The notes beneath the pieces are model-generated. The model saw nothing but the letters and a program-made list of their open reading frames with translations, did no database searches and had not been told where the DNA came from. The position numbers and the translations under genes are program-made. Positions 1 through 9,588 of a stretch of DNA of 64,000 nucleotides are shown piece after piece; within the stretch, counting starts at the first letter, position 1, and each line of letters opens with the position of its first letter. Origin of the DNA: Chlorogloeopsis fritschii (lineage in GTDB: Bacteria; Cyanobacteriota; Cyanobacteriia; Cyanobacteriales; Nostocaceae); assembly GCF_043099315.1 (NCBI RefSeq), contig NZ_CP170746.1; one strand, written 5' to 3'.

Positions 1-1277
1 GGCTTTTGGTGGTGGATGAAGAACAGCGGTTTGGGGTGAACCAAAAAGAGAAAATTAAAACCCTCAAAACTCAGATTGATGTACTCACTCTCTCCGCTAC
101 CCCGATTCCCCGGACATTGTATATGTCTTTGTCAGGTATTCGGGAAATGAGTTTGATTACCACACCACCTCCATCCCGCCGTCCAATTAAAACCCATCTG
201 GCAGCGATGAATTCCGAAAGTATCCGCAGCGCAATTCGTCAGGAAATTGACAGAGGCGGACAAATTTTCTACGTAGTTCCACGGGTGGAAGGAATTGAAG
301 AGACAGCAGGTAGCTTGCGGGAGATGATACCGGGAGCGAGAATAGCGATCGCCCACGGACAAATGGATGAAAGCGAGTTAGAAGCAACGATGCTCTCTTT
401 CAGCAGTGGTGAAGCAGATATCCTTGTCTGTACCACGATTATTGAATCTGGTTTGGATATTCCGCGAGTTAACACTATTTTGATTGAAGATGCTCACCGC
501 TTTGGTTTAGCACAGTTATATCAATTGCGGGGACGTGTAGGACGTGCAGGTATCCAGGCTCATGCTTGGCTATTTTATCCAAAGCAAAGAACATTATCCG
601 ATGCAGCACGGCAACGCTTGCGGGCGATTCAGGAATTTACTCAATTGGGTTCTGGGTATCAATTAGCAATGCGCGATATGGAAATTCGCGGAGTTGGTAA
701 CTTGTTAGGAGCGGAACAATCCGGTCAGATGGATGTAATCGGTTTTGATTTATACATGGAAATGCTGGAAGAAGCGATTCGGGAAATCCGAGGGCAAGAA
801 ATTCCCAAAGTTGATGATACTCAGATTGACCTTAACCTTACGGCGTTTATTCCCGCAGATTATATTCCAGATATCGATCAAAAAGTGAGTGCCTACCGGG
901 CGGTGGCGGCTGCCAAGTCTAAAGAAGAACTCAAACAAATTGCTGCCGAGTGGAGCGATCGCTATGGTGCTGTTCCCACACCTGCAAACCAACTATTGCG
1001 GGTGATCGAGTTGAAACAGCTAGGGAAAAAGCTAGGCTTCAGCCGAATTAAACCAGAAGCCAAGCAGCACGTTGTGTTAGAAACGCCGATGGAAGAACCA
1101 GCTTGGAACTTGTTGGCAGCGAATTTACCAGAAAATCTCAAGTCTCGTTTTGTTTATTCACCTGGAAAAGTCACAGTGCGGGGTTTGGGAGTGTTTAAGG
1201 CAGATCAGCAGTTGCAAACTCTGATTGATGCGTTTGAGAAAATGCAGGGTGCGGTTGTGGAGGCGGCGGTTGTTTAA
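1..1277 (+). CDS. mfd: Transcription-repair coupling factor Mfd, C-terminal part (5' end outside window)
   Basis: Mfd is an ATP-driven DNA translocase that removes RNA polymerase stalled at lesions and recruits UvrA. Visible here are the Walker B box DEEQRFG at the very start, helicase motif III (LSATPIPRT), the superfamily 2 motifs around IIESGLDIPRVNTILIED and QLRGRVGRAG, and the C-terminal regulatory domain after about residue 270. About 424 residues are present of a family length near 1150, so the RNA-polymerase-binding, UvrB-like and N-terminal helicase parts lie before the window. The frame is open to base 1; the TTG at base 6 is internal, not a start. A hairpin 10 bases past the stop may end the transcript. 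Confidence 0.97.
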   Translation, partial: LLVVDEEQRFGVNQKEKIKTLKTQIDVLTLSATPIPRTLYMSLSGIREMSLITTPPPSRRPIKTHLAAMNSESIRSAIRQEIDRGGQIFYVVPRVEGIEETAGSLREMIPGARIAIAHGQMDESELEATMLSFSSGEADILVCTTIIESGLDIPRVNTILIEDAHRFGLAQLYQLRGRVGRAGIQAHAWLFYPKQRTLSDAARQRLRAIQEFTQLGSGYQLAMRDMEIRGVGNLLGAEQSGQMDVIGFDLYMEMLEEAIREIRGQEIPKVDDTQIDLNLTAFIPADYIPDIDQKVSAYRAVAAAKSKEELKQIAAEWSDRYGAVPTPANQLLRVIELKQLGKKLGFSRIKPEAKQHVVLETPMEEPAWNLLAANLPENLKSRFVYSPGKVTVRGLGVFKADQQLQTLIDAFEKMQGAVVEAAVV

Positions 1278-1286
1278 GATTAATTT

Positions 1287-1315
1287 CTCGTTGCCAGGTT
1301 GAACCTGGTAACGAG
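1287..1315. repeat. Small palindromic repeat (CGTTnCCAGG family)
   Basis: Two 14-base arms (CTCGTTGCCAGGTT and its near-complement) separated by one base, with one G-T pair. It starts 9 bases after the mfd stop and could act as a terminator hairpin, although no T-run follows. A sister copy with the same core lies at 49931-49956, so this is a dispersed element rather than an mfd-specific signal. Confidence 0.7.
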
Positions 1316-1413
1316 GGTGGTGGGCTGCCGCCTTCCGATACTACAACTGTGCAAGGGCAGGATAATGCCGTCAAATTAAGGGTTTTATGTCGAGGAGTTA
1401 AATCCAACACAAA

Positions 1414-1765
1414 TTGACCAACAGTATCATCTCATCAGCGAGTTTGAGAAATTCACCAGCGAGGTTAATATTCTCGTTGTTGAGTCTAAGAATATTGCCA
1501 GCGAGAATAATCATGTCATCATCGAGCTTGGGAGTCTCATCAGCGAGGATAATAACCTCATCGTCGAGTTTGGAAGTCTCGCCAGCAAGATTTACAGTCT
1601 CGTTGTTGAGTTTATGAATCTCGTTAGCAAAGATGATAATTTTATCGTTGAGTTTGGGAATCTCATCAGTGAGGATAATCATCTCATCGTCGAGTTTGAG
1701 AGCTTCATCAGCGAGGCTTAAAGTCTCGTTGTTGAGTTTTGGAATTTCATCTGTGAGAACAAGAG
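1414..1765. repeat. 42-bp tandem repeat block, about eight units
   Basis: The word (C/T)CAGCGAG or a close variant recurs at 1456, 1498, 1540, 1582, 1624, 1666, 1708 and 1750, exactly 42 bases apart with no indels. Each unit is two 21-base halves, roughly CTCATCAGCGAGGATAAT and CTCATCGTCGAGTTTGG; a lone half-step occurs at 1435. Because 42 is divisible by 3, several frames stay open for 60-110 codons on both strands, but none has a convincing start or ribosome site and the best plus frame meets a stop near 1716. I read it as non-coding repeat DNA or a decayed repeat protein gene. It fills most of the 690-base gap after mfd; 1766-1974 shows only AT-rich sequence and a common small repeat near 1840. 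Confidence 0.8.
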
Positions 1766-1974
1766 CTTAATCTTGCAGCTGCATTATTACTTACAGCAAT
1801 TTTCGGGTAAATGAACCACATCTTTTTTGTCTCACGCAGAGGCGCACCAGGCGCAAAGAGGAATCAAGAGTGTGGTCTAAATAGGTGAAACTTAGTGTAA
1901 GCATCACCCTACTGTATTTTTTCAAAGTCTAAAATCTGCAAGTTTAAATAGAAATAGAGCTATATTAATCCTTT

Positions 1975-2562
1975 ATGCAAGTACAATCCCCCAAACGCTA
2001 CTACACCCCAGAAGAATATCTCGCACTAGAGGAAGCGGCTGAGTATAAAAGTGAATATCGCGACGGAGAAATCGTTCCAATGACAGGAGGAACTACCAAT
2101 CACAATAAAATTGCTGGTAATTTTTATGCTAACTTGAAGTTTGGCCTAAAAGGGCAAAACTATGATATCTACATTGGTGACGTGCGGTTGTGGATACCCC
2201 GTTATCGCCAGTACACTTATCCCGATATCATGGTAATCGAGGGAGAACCCCTTTATACAGGAACGGGTACAACTACTGTAATGAATCCGTTGCTAATTGT
2301 TGAGGTATTATCCAAGTCAACTAAAAACTATGACCAAGGTGACAAGTTTCTCTACTATCGGTCAATTCCTGAGTTTAAAGAATATATCTTAATTGACCAA
2401 GCAAGATATTATGTCATGCAGTACAGCAAAACTCTTGAAGGAAAATGGTTATTAACTGAATATGAATCCCAAGAAGCTGTTTTGGAATTTAGTTCTATCC
2501 GGTTTCAAATTAGTTTGAATGATATTTACGATCGCGTAAATTTTGCAGAGAGTGAAGAGTAA
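1975..2562 (+). CDS. Uma2-family (DUF820) putative restriction-endonuclease-fold protein
   Basis: A 195-residue protein typical of the Uma2 family, which is strongly expanded in cyanobacteria and has a PD-(D/E)XK nuclease fold; the cellular role is unknown. Seen in the sequence: the N-terminal YYTPEEYLALEE segment, the YPDIMVIEG strand with its PD, and the core VEVLSKSTKNYDQGDKF followed by YILIDQ. Length is normal for the family. ATG start; the last 40 residues are a normal acidic end. It lies tail to tail, two bases apart, with a second Uma2-like gene that is frameshifted, so the pair may come from a local family expansion. Confidence 0.88.
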   Translation: MQVQSPKRYYTPEEYLALEEAAEYKSEYRDGEIVPMTGGTTNHNKIAGNFYANLKFGLKGQNYDIYIGDVRLWIPRYRQYTYPDIMVIEGEPLYTGTGTTTVMNPLLIVEVLSKSTKNYDQGDKFLYYRSIPEFKEYILIDQARYYVMQYSKTLEGKWLLTEYESQEAVLEFSSIRFQISLNDIYDRVNFAESEE

Positions 2563-2564
2563 AG

Positions 2565-3292
2565 TTAAATATTCTGAGGATCTATTCCCTGGGCGCGTAA
2601 AATTTCTCGCAATCTAGCCAATTCTTGCTCTGTTTGGTGTAAGCGTTCTTCTGCTTGTTGTGCCCGTAATTTTTCTTGTTCCGCTAATTCTTCAGCAGAA
2701 GGTATCAATTGTTGTTCAGGTGTGAAGTAGCGTAATTTCCCTTCATGTACTCCTAAATAAAGTCCTAACTGCTGACTCCACAACTTGCCATCAGGAGTAG
2801 GTTGAATTTCTTGATATTGCCCATCTACTAAATGAAATCCCTGAAATTCTAGTGTGACAGGATCAAACCAGAAGTAATCAGGTGTGCGGAAAGTGTCTTG
2901 ATAAAGTTGTTTTTTAAAGCCTTTGTCAACATCGGCAGTAGAGTTCGATAAAATTTCGATAATTAGATTGGGATACTTGCCGTCTTCTTGCCAGACTACC
3001 CAACTTTTACGGTCTTTTTTCTCGGTTCCCAAAACTACAAAAAAATCAGCCCCCGGAAATACTCTGACTTTTTCTGGTTGGGACTATAATAAACTGTTAG
3101 GTTCCCAGAAGCGTAAAAATCTTGACGTTCTCGCCACCAAAGTTTGAGGATACTAATTAATAGTTCAATTTGATCGCGGTGTAAATCGCTTTCCAAAGGG
3201 GGTTCATCACTCCATAAATCGCCAGGTGGAAAGGTAACTTCTGCGTCTGAAATTTCAGAAAAGTTGATATCTACAGTACCGACTTCAGACAT
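2565..3292 (-). pseudogene. Uma2-family gene broken by a one-base frameshift
   Basis: Two minus-strand frames together make one Uma2-type protein. The 5' part (3292 to about 3050) gives MSEVGTVDINFSE, then PPGDLWSDEPPLESDLHRDQ and YYSPNQKKSEYFRG. The 3' part (to 2565) continues from DFFVVLGTEKKDRKSWV through IIEILSNSTADVDKGFKK to a coiled-coil tail rich in Glu and Gln. The two frames meet in a run of five C (five G on the coding strand) at 3050-3054; one extra base there would restore RGADFFVV. This is either a real slippage mutation or a homopolymer sequencing error. With the base restored the protein would have about 240 residues and look complete. Confidence 0.85.
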
Positions 3293-3338
3293 AGTGGGTA
3301 GTATCCTTGCAATTTACACTGATTGTAACAAGCAAAGT

Positions 3339-4712
3339 TTAACTATTTCCTACCCACTCCAAACACAACTGCCGGAAGCGATCGCCTCTTTGTTCAAAGT
3401 TGGCGTATTGATCGAAGCTTGCACAAGCGGGTGATAGCAAAACTACAGCTGCTTGATTATTTTGAGCTAATTCTGCCGCTCTAGGAACAGCTCTGTCCAT
3501 TGTTTCTACAATTTCATAATTGGTATATCTAAGCTCTTGCAAGCGTTGAGCAAAGGTGGGTGCTGCATCGCCAATCAGTAAAACGGCAGCTGCTTTGGCT
3601 TTAATTTGTGCCATCCAGCCAGTATCATCACCAGCTTTTGCTTCACCACCAGCAATTAAAATGACTGGACTTTTAACCGATGCTAATCCAACTTCGGCGG
3701 CGTCGTAGTTAGTGGCTTTACTGTCGTTAATAAAATCAATGCCTTGCCAAGTACAAATATGTTCCAAGCGATGAGGAACACCAGGAAACTCACTAATGGC
3801 ACGAGAAATGGCGGCTGGATCAATTCCTGCTAACCGCGCCGCAGCAACTGACATTAATAAATTTTGCTGATTGTGTTCTCCTACCATTCGCAATGCAGAT
3901 ACTTCGATAATGGCTTCCGGTGTAGATGTTGCAGTTAATTTTTCGACAACCCAACCATCTTCGATGTAAAAACCTTTATCTCCAATCAGGAAATCTTTGC
4001 CTTTTATACTTGTCCAATAGGCATCAGGCCAATGACTTAAACCTAATTTATTCAAATATACGTCATCGCCATTAAATACTTGTATTTCTGAGTTACGCAG
4101 CAAACTGGCTTTGATATTGTAGTAATTCTCTAATGTTTTGTGGCGACTGAGGTGATCTGGCGTAAAAGTCGTCCATACACCAATACGTGGTGCTAAAGAA
4201 GAAGAAGATTCGATTTGATAGCTGCTAATTTCCCCGATTATCCAATCAGGGCGCTTTGGTGCTAAGACTACTTCACAGGCAGCGTAGCCGATATTACCGC
4301 ACGCTGGTGCATCCAATCCTGCTGTTTGAAAAATTGCAGCAATTAAAGAGGTAGTAGTAGTTTTACCATTGGTGCCAGTAATTGCTACCCAAGGAACTGG
4401 TTGTAAATACCGCCAAGCGAGTTCCATTTCCCCGATCGTTTCTATACCCAATTCTCGTGCTTTGACTAATTCGGGAATATCCCAGGGAACACCGGGACTG
4501 ACAACTATTAATTGTGGTAAATCTGAACTATCTAATTCCAGGGAATACCCTAGTTCAACAGTAATTTGTTCAGTTGCTAATTCTTGTTGTTGTTTTTGCA
4601 GGTTGGCAGAGGTGTTGCGATCACTTAGCACCACCTCCCATCCCTGCTGTTTCAACAATCTCGCCGCAGCGACACCGGATTTTCCTAATCCAATAACATG
4701 GCCTTTGGGCAT
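3339..4712 (-). CDS. murD: UDP-N-acetylmuramoylalanine--D-glutamate ligase
   Basis: MurD adds D-glutamate to UDP-MurNAc-L-Ala in the cytoplasm during peptidoglycan synthesis, using ATP. The sequence shows the N-terminal Rossmann motif VIGLGKSGVAAARLL, the P-loop GTNGKTTTT, the Mur central motif EISSYQIE, the HKTLENYY/K carbamylated-lysine region, and the C-terminal FINDSKATNYDA and LLSPACASFDQYANFEQRG. I chose the ATG at 4712 (MPKGHVIGLG) because family proteins begin there; an upstream TTG at 4742 adds ten unconserved residues. It lies 84 bases downstream of glyS on the same strand, and a shared transcript is possible. Confidence 0.97.
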   Translation of the reverse strand: MPKGHVIGLGKSGVAAARLLKQQGWEVVLSDRNTSANLQKQQQELATEQITVELGYSLELDSSDLPQLIVVSPGVPWDIPELVKARELGIETIGEMELAWRYLQPVPWVAITGTNGKTTTTSLIAAIFQTAGLDAPACGNIGYAACEVVLAPKRPDWIIGEISSYQIESSSSLAPRIGVWTTFTPDHLSRHKTLENYYNIKASLLRNSEIQVFNGDDVYLNKLGLSHWPDAYWTSIKGKDFLIGDKGFYIEDGWVVEKLTATSTPEAIIEVSALRMVGEHNQQNLLMSVAAARLAGIDPAAISRAISEFPGVPHRLEHICTWQGIDFINDSKATNYDAAEVGLASVKSPVILIAGGEAKAGDDTGWMAQIKAKAAAVLLIGDAAPTFAQRLQELRYTNYEIVETMDRAVPRAAELAQNNQAAVVLLSPACASFDQYANFEQRGDRFRQLCLEWVGNS

Positions 4713-4796
4713 AGACTGTAGCAGAAGTCCCTGGTTAAGCAATCCTTATCGTAACGTGTATTGGCACAATTTACACTACCTTTTGATAGATGATGG

Positions 4797-7028
4797 CTAC
4801 AAATTTTTTACAACTGCCCCAAAATCCGCCAATACACGGGCGTGGTTACGCAATAAACCAAGTAAGTGTAATCGATTGCGCTTGATCTGGGGATCGGGAT
4901 CCATCACCAAAACGCTTTCTGCTCCATCAAAAAAGTTACTGACTGTGGGAGCAATTTCTTCTAGCCCTGCTACCAACAGTTGATAATTGCGCGATCGCCC
5001 TGCGGTTTGAGTCTGGGGTAACAATTCGACTAAGGCGTTATAAAAGGCTGCTTCTGAAGGCTTTTGGAATAGTTCTGGGCTGACTGCAACCGTTGGATCG
5101 AGTTGTTTTGTATCCAAATCTCCTTGGGCTGCCAAACGTGCCGAACGATTGACGGTTTCGTAGATTTTATCTAGGGTGCCGTCATTACGGATTTGTTGTA
5201 AGAATAAAGCGCGATCGCGTACATCCAATAAATCTTTTAAGGCTCTTTCTGCGTAATCTCGGTCATTTTCTCCCAAAACAGCATTTACTACGTCATAATC
5301 AATCTGTTTTTCTTCTTGTAGTAAGGTGCGGATACGTTGCAGGAAAAATTCTTCCAAAGTCGCAACTAATTCTGTTTTATTTTTATCGCGGGCTGCAACA
5401 AAATCTGTAGCTATTTGCTCTAATAACTGTTGCAAATTGATGGACAAATCAGCCGCCCATGTAATGTTAATTACTGCATTAGCTGCCCGACGCAAGGCAA
5501 AGGGATCGGAGGAACCTGTGGGAATCATTCCCAAGCCAAAAATACTGACTAATGTATCTAATCTGTCTGCTAAACCGACAACTTGTCCTGTTAAAGTTTG
5601 CGGCAAAATATCATCTGCACCCCGTGGTAAATAATGCTCAAAAATTGCTGTTGCTACTGCTTGTGGTTCTCCACTGGCTAAGGCGTATTTTTGTCCCATA
5701 ATTCCCTGTAATTCAGGAAATTCGTACACCATTTGACTTACTAAATCAGCTTTGCACAATAAAGCAGCACGGTGAATATGATGGCGTTCATCTTCATTTA
5801 CTTGCAATTGTTCTGCAATTTGCGCGGCAATTTTGGATATTCGCCCTACTTTATCAAGCAGTGAGCCTAAATCTTCTTGGAAAGTCACTTTTGCTAATTG
5901 GGGTAAAAAGCTATCCAAGGGATTTTTTAAATCAGCATCATAGAAAAATTTGCCATCAGCTAAACGCGCACGAATAACTCTTTCATTCCCAACAGCAATG
6001 ATATCTGATTTAGCTGAATCACCATTAGAAATCGTGACAAAATAGGGCAGTAATTCTTTATCTAAAGTAGATGATGATGAAGGATCTAATTTATCGCCTT
6101 CTGCCTCCTGCCTACCTTCGGAAGCCGCTCCGCGTCTACTGCCTCCTGCCTTCTTAAAAACAGGAAAATAACGCTGATGATGCACCATCACAGTGGTGAT
6201 TACCTCTGTTGGTAAATTTAAATATTCTGTTTCAAATTTACCGATAACAGCTGAGGGCCATTCTACAAGGTTAGTAACTTCCTCTAATAAATCTGGGTAA
6301 ATCTCTGCATACCCATTTAACTTTTGTGCCGACTCTTTGACTTCTTGGGTGATAATCTTTGCCCTTTCTTCAACATTCACAACCACGGATGCCAAACGCA
6401 TCACAGTCACATAATCAATAGCTTGAGGAATAATCACCGGCTCTGGATGCAAGATGCGATGCCCTCTAGAAATGCGATCGCTCTTGATTGTCTCCGATCC
6501 ATTCACTAATTCTATCGGCAGCACTGCTTCATCTAATAAAGTTACCAACCAACGAATCGGACGAGAAAAGCGTAAATCTCCGTCGCCCCAGCGCATCAAC
6601 CGCTTACCTTCTAAACGCGAAATCCACTCTCGCACCAGTTCTGTCAAAATTTCTGCTACACTGCGACCGGAGATGACTTTCCGCACAAATACAAAATCCC
6701 CTTTGTCGGTAGCGCGAACTTCTAAAGCATCAAGTTCCACACCTTGCTTTTTGGCAAAACCTTGCGCTGCTGGTGTTGGTGTACCATCTTTAAATGCAGC
6801 TTGTGCGGGTGGGCCTTTAATTTCTTCTTCACGATCTGCTTGCTTAGATGGTAAACCTTTAATGAGTACCGCTAGGCGTCTGGGAGTACCGTAAACTTCT
6901 ACGGCGTCGCTCGTGAGGCTGTTGTCTGCTAAACTTTGGGGAATCAGCGACTTCCACTGGGCTACGGCGCTACTCAAAAAGCTTGCAGGTAGTTCTTCTG
7001 TACCAACTTCTAATAAAAATGCCGGCAT
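4797..7028 (-). CDS. glyS: Glycyl-tRNA synthetase beta subunit
   Basis: The beta subunit of the bacterial alpha2-beta2 glycyl-tRNA synthetase, involved in tRNA recognition. Hallmarks are the N-terminal LLEVGTEELPASFL, the RPIRWLVTLLD and GHRILHPEP region, the HHQRYFPVF segment, the HD-like region, DPFALRRAANAVI, and the C-terminal VLVMDPDPQIKRNRL. The length, 743 residues, is slightly above the usual 700-720. The excess is an insertion at about residues 291-317 (SRRGAASEGRQEAEGD and a Ser run), between YFPVFKK and LDKELLPYFVTI, encoded by a dispersed repeat (see 6079-6157). ATG start; no alpha subunit gene is in the window. murD follows downstream. Confidence 0.97.
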   Translation of the reverse strand: MPAFLLEVGTEELPASFLSSAVAQWKSLIPQSLADNSLTSDAVEVYGTPRRLAVLIKGLPSKQADREEEIKGPPAQAAFKDGTPTPAAQGFAKKQGVELDALEVRATDKGDFVFVRKVISGRSVAEILTELVREWISRLEGKRLMRWGDGDLRFSRPIRWLVTLLDEAVLPIELVNGSETIKSDRISRGHRILHPEPVIIPQAIDYVTVMRLASVVVNVEERAKIITQEVKESAQKLNGYAEIYPDLLEEVTNLVEWPSAVIGKFETEYLNLPTEVITTVMVHHQRYFPVFKKAGGSRRGAASEGRQEAEGDKLDPSSSSTLDKELLPYFVTISNGDSAKSDIIAVGNERVIRARLADGKFFYDADLKNPLDSFLPQLAKVTFQEDLGSLLDKVGRISKIAAQIAEQLQVNEDERHHIHRAALLCKADLVSQMVYEFPELQGIMGQKYALASGEPQAVATAIFEHYLPRGADDILPQTLTGQVVGLADRLDTLVSIFGLGMIPTGSSDPFALRRAANAVINITWAADLSINLQQLLEQIATDFVAARDKNKTELVATLEEFFLQRIRTLLQEEKQIDYDVVNAVLGENDRDYAERALKDLLDVRDRALFLQQIRNDGTLDKIYETVNRSARLAAQGDLDTKQLDPTVAVSPELFQKPSEAAFYNALVELLPQTQTAGRSRNYQLLVAGLEEIAPTVSNFFDGAESVLVMDPDPQIKRNRLHLLGLLRNHARVLADFGAVVKNL
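6079..6157 (-). repeat. Small dispersed repeat inserted in frame in glyS
   Basis: On the glyS coding strand this segment contains the core GACGCGGAGCGGCTTCC flanked on both sides by GGCAGGAGGCAG-type sequence. The same core occurs at 15110-15126 inside the histidine kinase gene, where it is read in another frame. The length keeps the frame and there is no stop. It interrupts a stretch that is continuous in glyS homologues as I remember them, so I infer insertion of a mobile small repeat tolerated in a surface loop. Confidence 0.75.
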
Positions 7029-7192
7029 AGGACAATATTTTCAAGAAAAGCGTGGCTCAACTCATATTAGTCAACTCAAACAGTGTACCGTGCTTGTAAC
7101 GCAGACGTGTGCGATCGCGCAACTCATTAATTCACAGAGCCAAATCTATGCATAAAATCAATATGGTGTGATTTTCGCAACAAATAATACTA

Positions 7193-7404
7193 GTGAAAAC
7201 GGATAGTATTTTTTATCAGTTATTTGCAGAATTTCCCAGTATTTTCTTTGAATTGATTGGACGCTCTCCCAGCGATACTCAAGGTTATCAGTTTCGTTCA
7301 GTGGAAATCAAACAAACTGCTTTCCGTATTGATGGAGTATTTCTGCCACCAGAAAATAATCCAGACAAAACAGTGTATTTCTGTGAAGTACAGTTTCAAA
7401 AAGA
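7193..7404 (+). CDS. Rpn/DUF2887-type nuclease gene, 5' exon (split by group II intron)
   Basis: Starts with GTG and reads KTDSIFYQLFAEFPSIFF, then YQFRSVEIKQTAFRIDGVFLPP and VYFCEVQFQK, the N-terminal half of the Rpn-like recombination-promoting nuclease/transposase family (PD-(D/E)XK core: the D in RIDGVF, then EVQFQ). The family continues directly with a D-E-x-LY-x-R-x-FxE sequence, which is found 2.26 kb downstream at 9666. The gene is interrupted after ...CAAAAAGA by a group II intron beginning GTGCG at 7405. Without splicing translation ends at 7441 after a short out-of-family tail. Rpn proteins cleave DNA and are expanded in Nostoc relatives. Confidence 0.85.
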
Positions 7405-7986
7405 GTGCGGCTCGTTCTCAGCAGGAACCCCTAGTTTCTAGGGATGTATGGCTAAGGTACATTTTGAAAAGTCACCATCAAAATGTATAACTGTTCATTT
7501 GATGTAGGTGAGCTAAGTACCCTAGAAAAGCAAGCCCTACCCTTGAGGAGACAAGTGACCCCCGACCTGCCCACAGTGACCATACTCGGAATTATGGAGG
7601 CTGAAGCTGGGAACAGGATGCAATCAGTTGTAAAACAAGCAGGTAACAACACTGGCGTTAACGGGAAGGTGACATTGGGTAAAACAAGTCCTAGAAAAGT
7701 GTCTTAGAAATCGAGCTACAACCTGAACAACAAATGTAGACTTCATCCTCTATATTCTCACAGCGTCCTTCTTTTAATAGCTGTAACCTCCGAGAAGAGG
7801 ATAGGCAAAGTGGACTGCCCTAAATCATCAAAATAATCGAAAGAACGGAACGAGTAAAAACGGTGCAAAGGTCTGGGGAAAGGTCGAAACCCCGGTAGGT
7901 AAGACGAGATACGGAACCCCTTTGCATCGAGTAGGACAGAGCGTAACTGCTCTGAGGTATTTAGAAAACGCAATTTAGAGTAGAGC

Positions 7987-9564
7987 ATGATTAGGCACAG
8001 CAAAACTGCTAGTGAATCTTGGAAATCATTACCTTGGAAGAAATTCCGGGCGAACATTTTCCGCTTACAAAGAAGAGTGTTCAAAGCTGTTCGAGTTGGC
8101 GATAAGCGCAAAGCGCGTCAATTACAAAAGCTTATCCTAAAATCTCGTGCGGCTAGGTTTCTGGCAATTCGTCAAGTAACACAGCTAAATGCTGGTAAAA
8201 AGACAGCGGGTATCGATGGCAAAACCGCCTTAACCCATGAGGAAAGATTCAGCCTCGAACTGCGATTAAGGCAGTCAAATTGGTATCACAACAAGCTTAG
8301 ACAGATACCAATACCGAAGAAAGACGGTTCCATCAGATACCTAAAAGTGCCAACTATTGCAGATAGAGCTTGGCAATGTCTAGCTAAGTACGCATTAGAG
8401 CCAGCACACGAAGCAACTTTCCATGCTAATAGCTATGGATTTAGAACTGGGCGCTCTGCCCATGATGCTCACAAGCAGGTTTTTCAAAATCTCAAATCAA
8501 GCTCCAACGGCATCAACAAGAGAATCCTTGAGCTAGATATAGAAAAGTGCTTCGACCGGATTAATCACTCCTCCATTATGTCCAACCTTATTGCCCCTCA
8601 AAGGCTAAAATTAGGTATATTCCGATGCCTAAAAGCCGGAATCAACCCCGAATTTCCAGAACAAGGTACTTGTCAAGGTGGGGTGGTGAGTCCACTACTA
8701 GCTAATATCGCCCTTAATGGAATAGAAGAAATACATAAATATCACACAAATAAAGGACGCAAAATCACAGCAACTACCCCCGAAAAGGATATTGTTAACG
8801 CCTGCGTTCGATATGCCGATGATATGGTTTTTTTCCTCCGACCAGAATCCGACGAAAACGAAATACTTGATAATATCAGCCAATTCCTAGCAGAAAGAGG
8901 ACTAAACCTAAGCGAGAAAAAGACAAAACTAACCGCTTCGACTACCGGATTTGATTTTCTCGGCTGGCACTTCAAAGTACAGCAAAATGGAAAATTTAGA
9001 AGTTCTCCCTCAGTGGAAAACTTTAAAGCATTCCGTAAGAAAGTCAAGAAAATTGTCAATAACTCGAATTATGGTGCTCACGAAAAAGCTAAGAAATTAG
9101 CTCCGATAGTCAGAGGATGGAGACAATACCACAAGTTCTGTAAGATGGACAGTTCTAAATTCAACCTCTATCACATACAATACAGAACCTTCAAGGTATT
9201 CAACAAAGAAACTAAACTTGACCGCCTATCTAGCAAAAAACTCCTGGATAAAGCCTTCCCAACAGTTCCTTACTCCGAAAACCGCCACATCAAAGTTAAA
9301 GGAAATAAATCACCTTTTGATGGAGATTTAGTTTACTGGAGCGAACGCAACAGTAAGCTATATGACGGCATAACCTCAAGATTATTAAACAAGCAAAACC
9401 ATACGTGTGGATACTGCGGTCACAAATTGACCTCAGAAGAAAAAGTGCATCTACATCATTTTGACGGCAATCATTCTAACTGGAAGGACTCGAACCTGAC
9501 AGTGGTACACGAAAGTTGTCATGATTACATCCACATGAAGCAAAAGGGAAAGGGACTACGTTAG
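7987..9564 (+). CDS. Group II intron reverse transcriptase/maturase with HNH endonuclease domain
   Basis: A 525-residue intron-encoded protein needed for splicing and retrohoming. Order seen: N-terminal RT-0 region with LQKLILKSRAARFLAIRQV and TAGIDGKTAL; RT fingers and palm with PIPKKDGSIRYLKVPTIADR, YGFRTGRSAHDA, DIEKCFDRI, GTCQGGVVSPLLANI and the catalytic YADD at residues 276-279; then FLGW; a maturase (X) region with IVRGWRQYHKFC; and a C-terminal HNH domain with CGYCG, LHHFDGNHSNW and HESCHDYIH. All catalytic residues are present and the frame is intact, so the protein could be active. ATG start, no clear Shine-Dalgarno. The layout suggests a chloroplast-like cyanobacterial intron class, but the class is a guess. 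Confidence 0.95.
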   Translation: MIRHSKTASESWKSLPWKKFRANIFRLQRRVFKAVRVGDKRKARQLQKLILKSRAARFLAIRQVTQLNAGKKTAGIDGKTALTHEERFSLELRLRQSNWYHNKLRQIPIPKKDGSIRYLKVPTIADRAWQCLAKYALEPAHEATFHANSYGFRTGRSAHDAHKQVFQNLKSSSNGINKRILELDIEKCFDRINHSSIMSNLIAPQRLKLGIFRCLKAGINPEFPEQGTCQGGVVSPLLANIALNGIEEIHKYHTNKGRKITATTPEKDIVNACVRYADDMVFFLRPESDENEILDNISQFLAERGLNLSEKKTKLTASTTGFDFLGWHFKVQQNGKFRSSPSVENFKAFRKKVKKIVNNSNYGAHEKAKKLAPIVRGWRQYHKFCKMDSSKFNLYHIQYRTFKVFNKETKLDRLSSKKLLDKAFPTVPYSENRHIKVKGNKSPFDGDLVYWSERNSKLYDGITSRLLNKQNHTCGYCGHKLTSEEKVHLHHFDGNHSNWKDSNLTVVHESCHDYIHMKQKGKGLR

Positions 9565-9588
9565 AACTTTAACCCTAAAGAATATCGG

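Noticed and set aside
1398..1682. Minus-strand 94-residue ORF over the 42-bp repeats
   Set aside because: Its sequence is entirely the repeat; there is no ribosome site, and open frames exist on both strands simply because the period is a multiple of three.
1414..1765. Possible CRISPR array
   Set aside because: Units are contiguous tandem copies with no unique spacers; the same holds for 49666-49791. No cas genes are present.
4369..4983. 204-residue plus-strand ORF over murD and glyS
   Set aside because: It is antisense to two well-supported genes and spans their junction.
7442..7986. Small ORFs in the leader of the group II intron
   Set aside because: The region is structured intron RNA; the frames have no family features.
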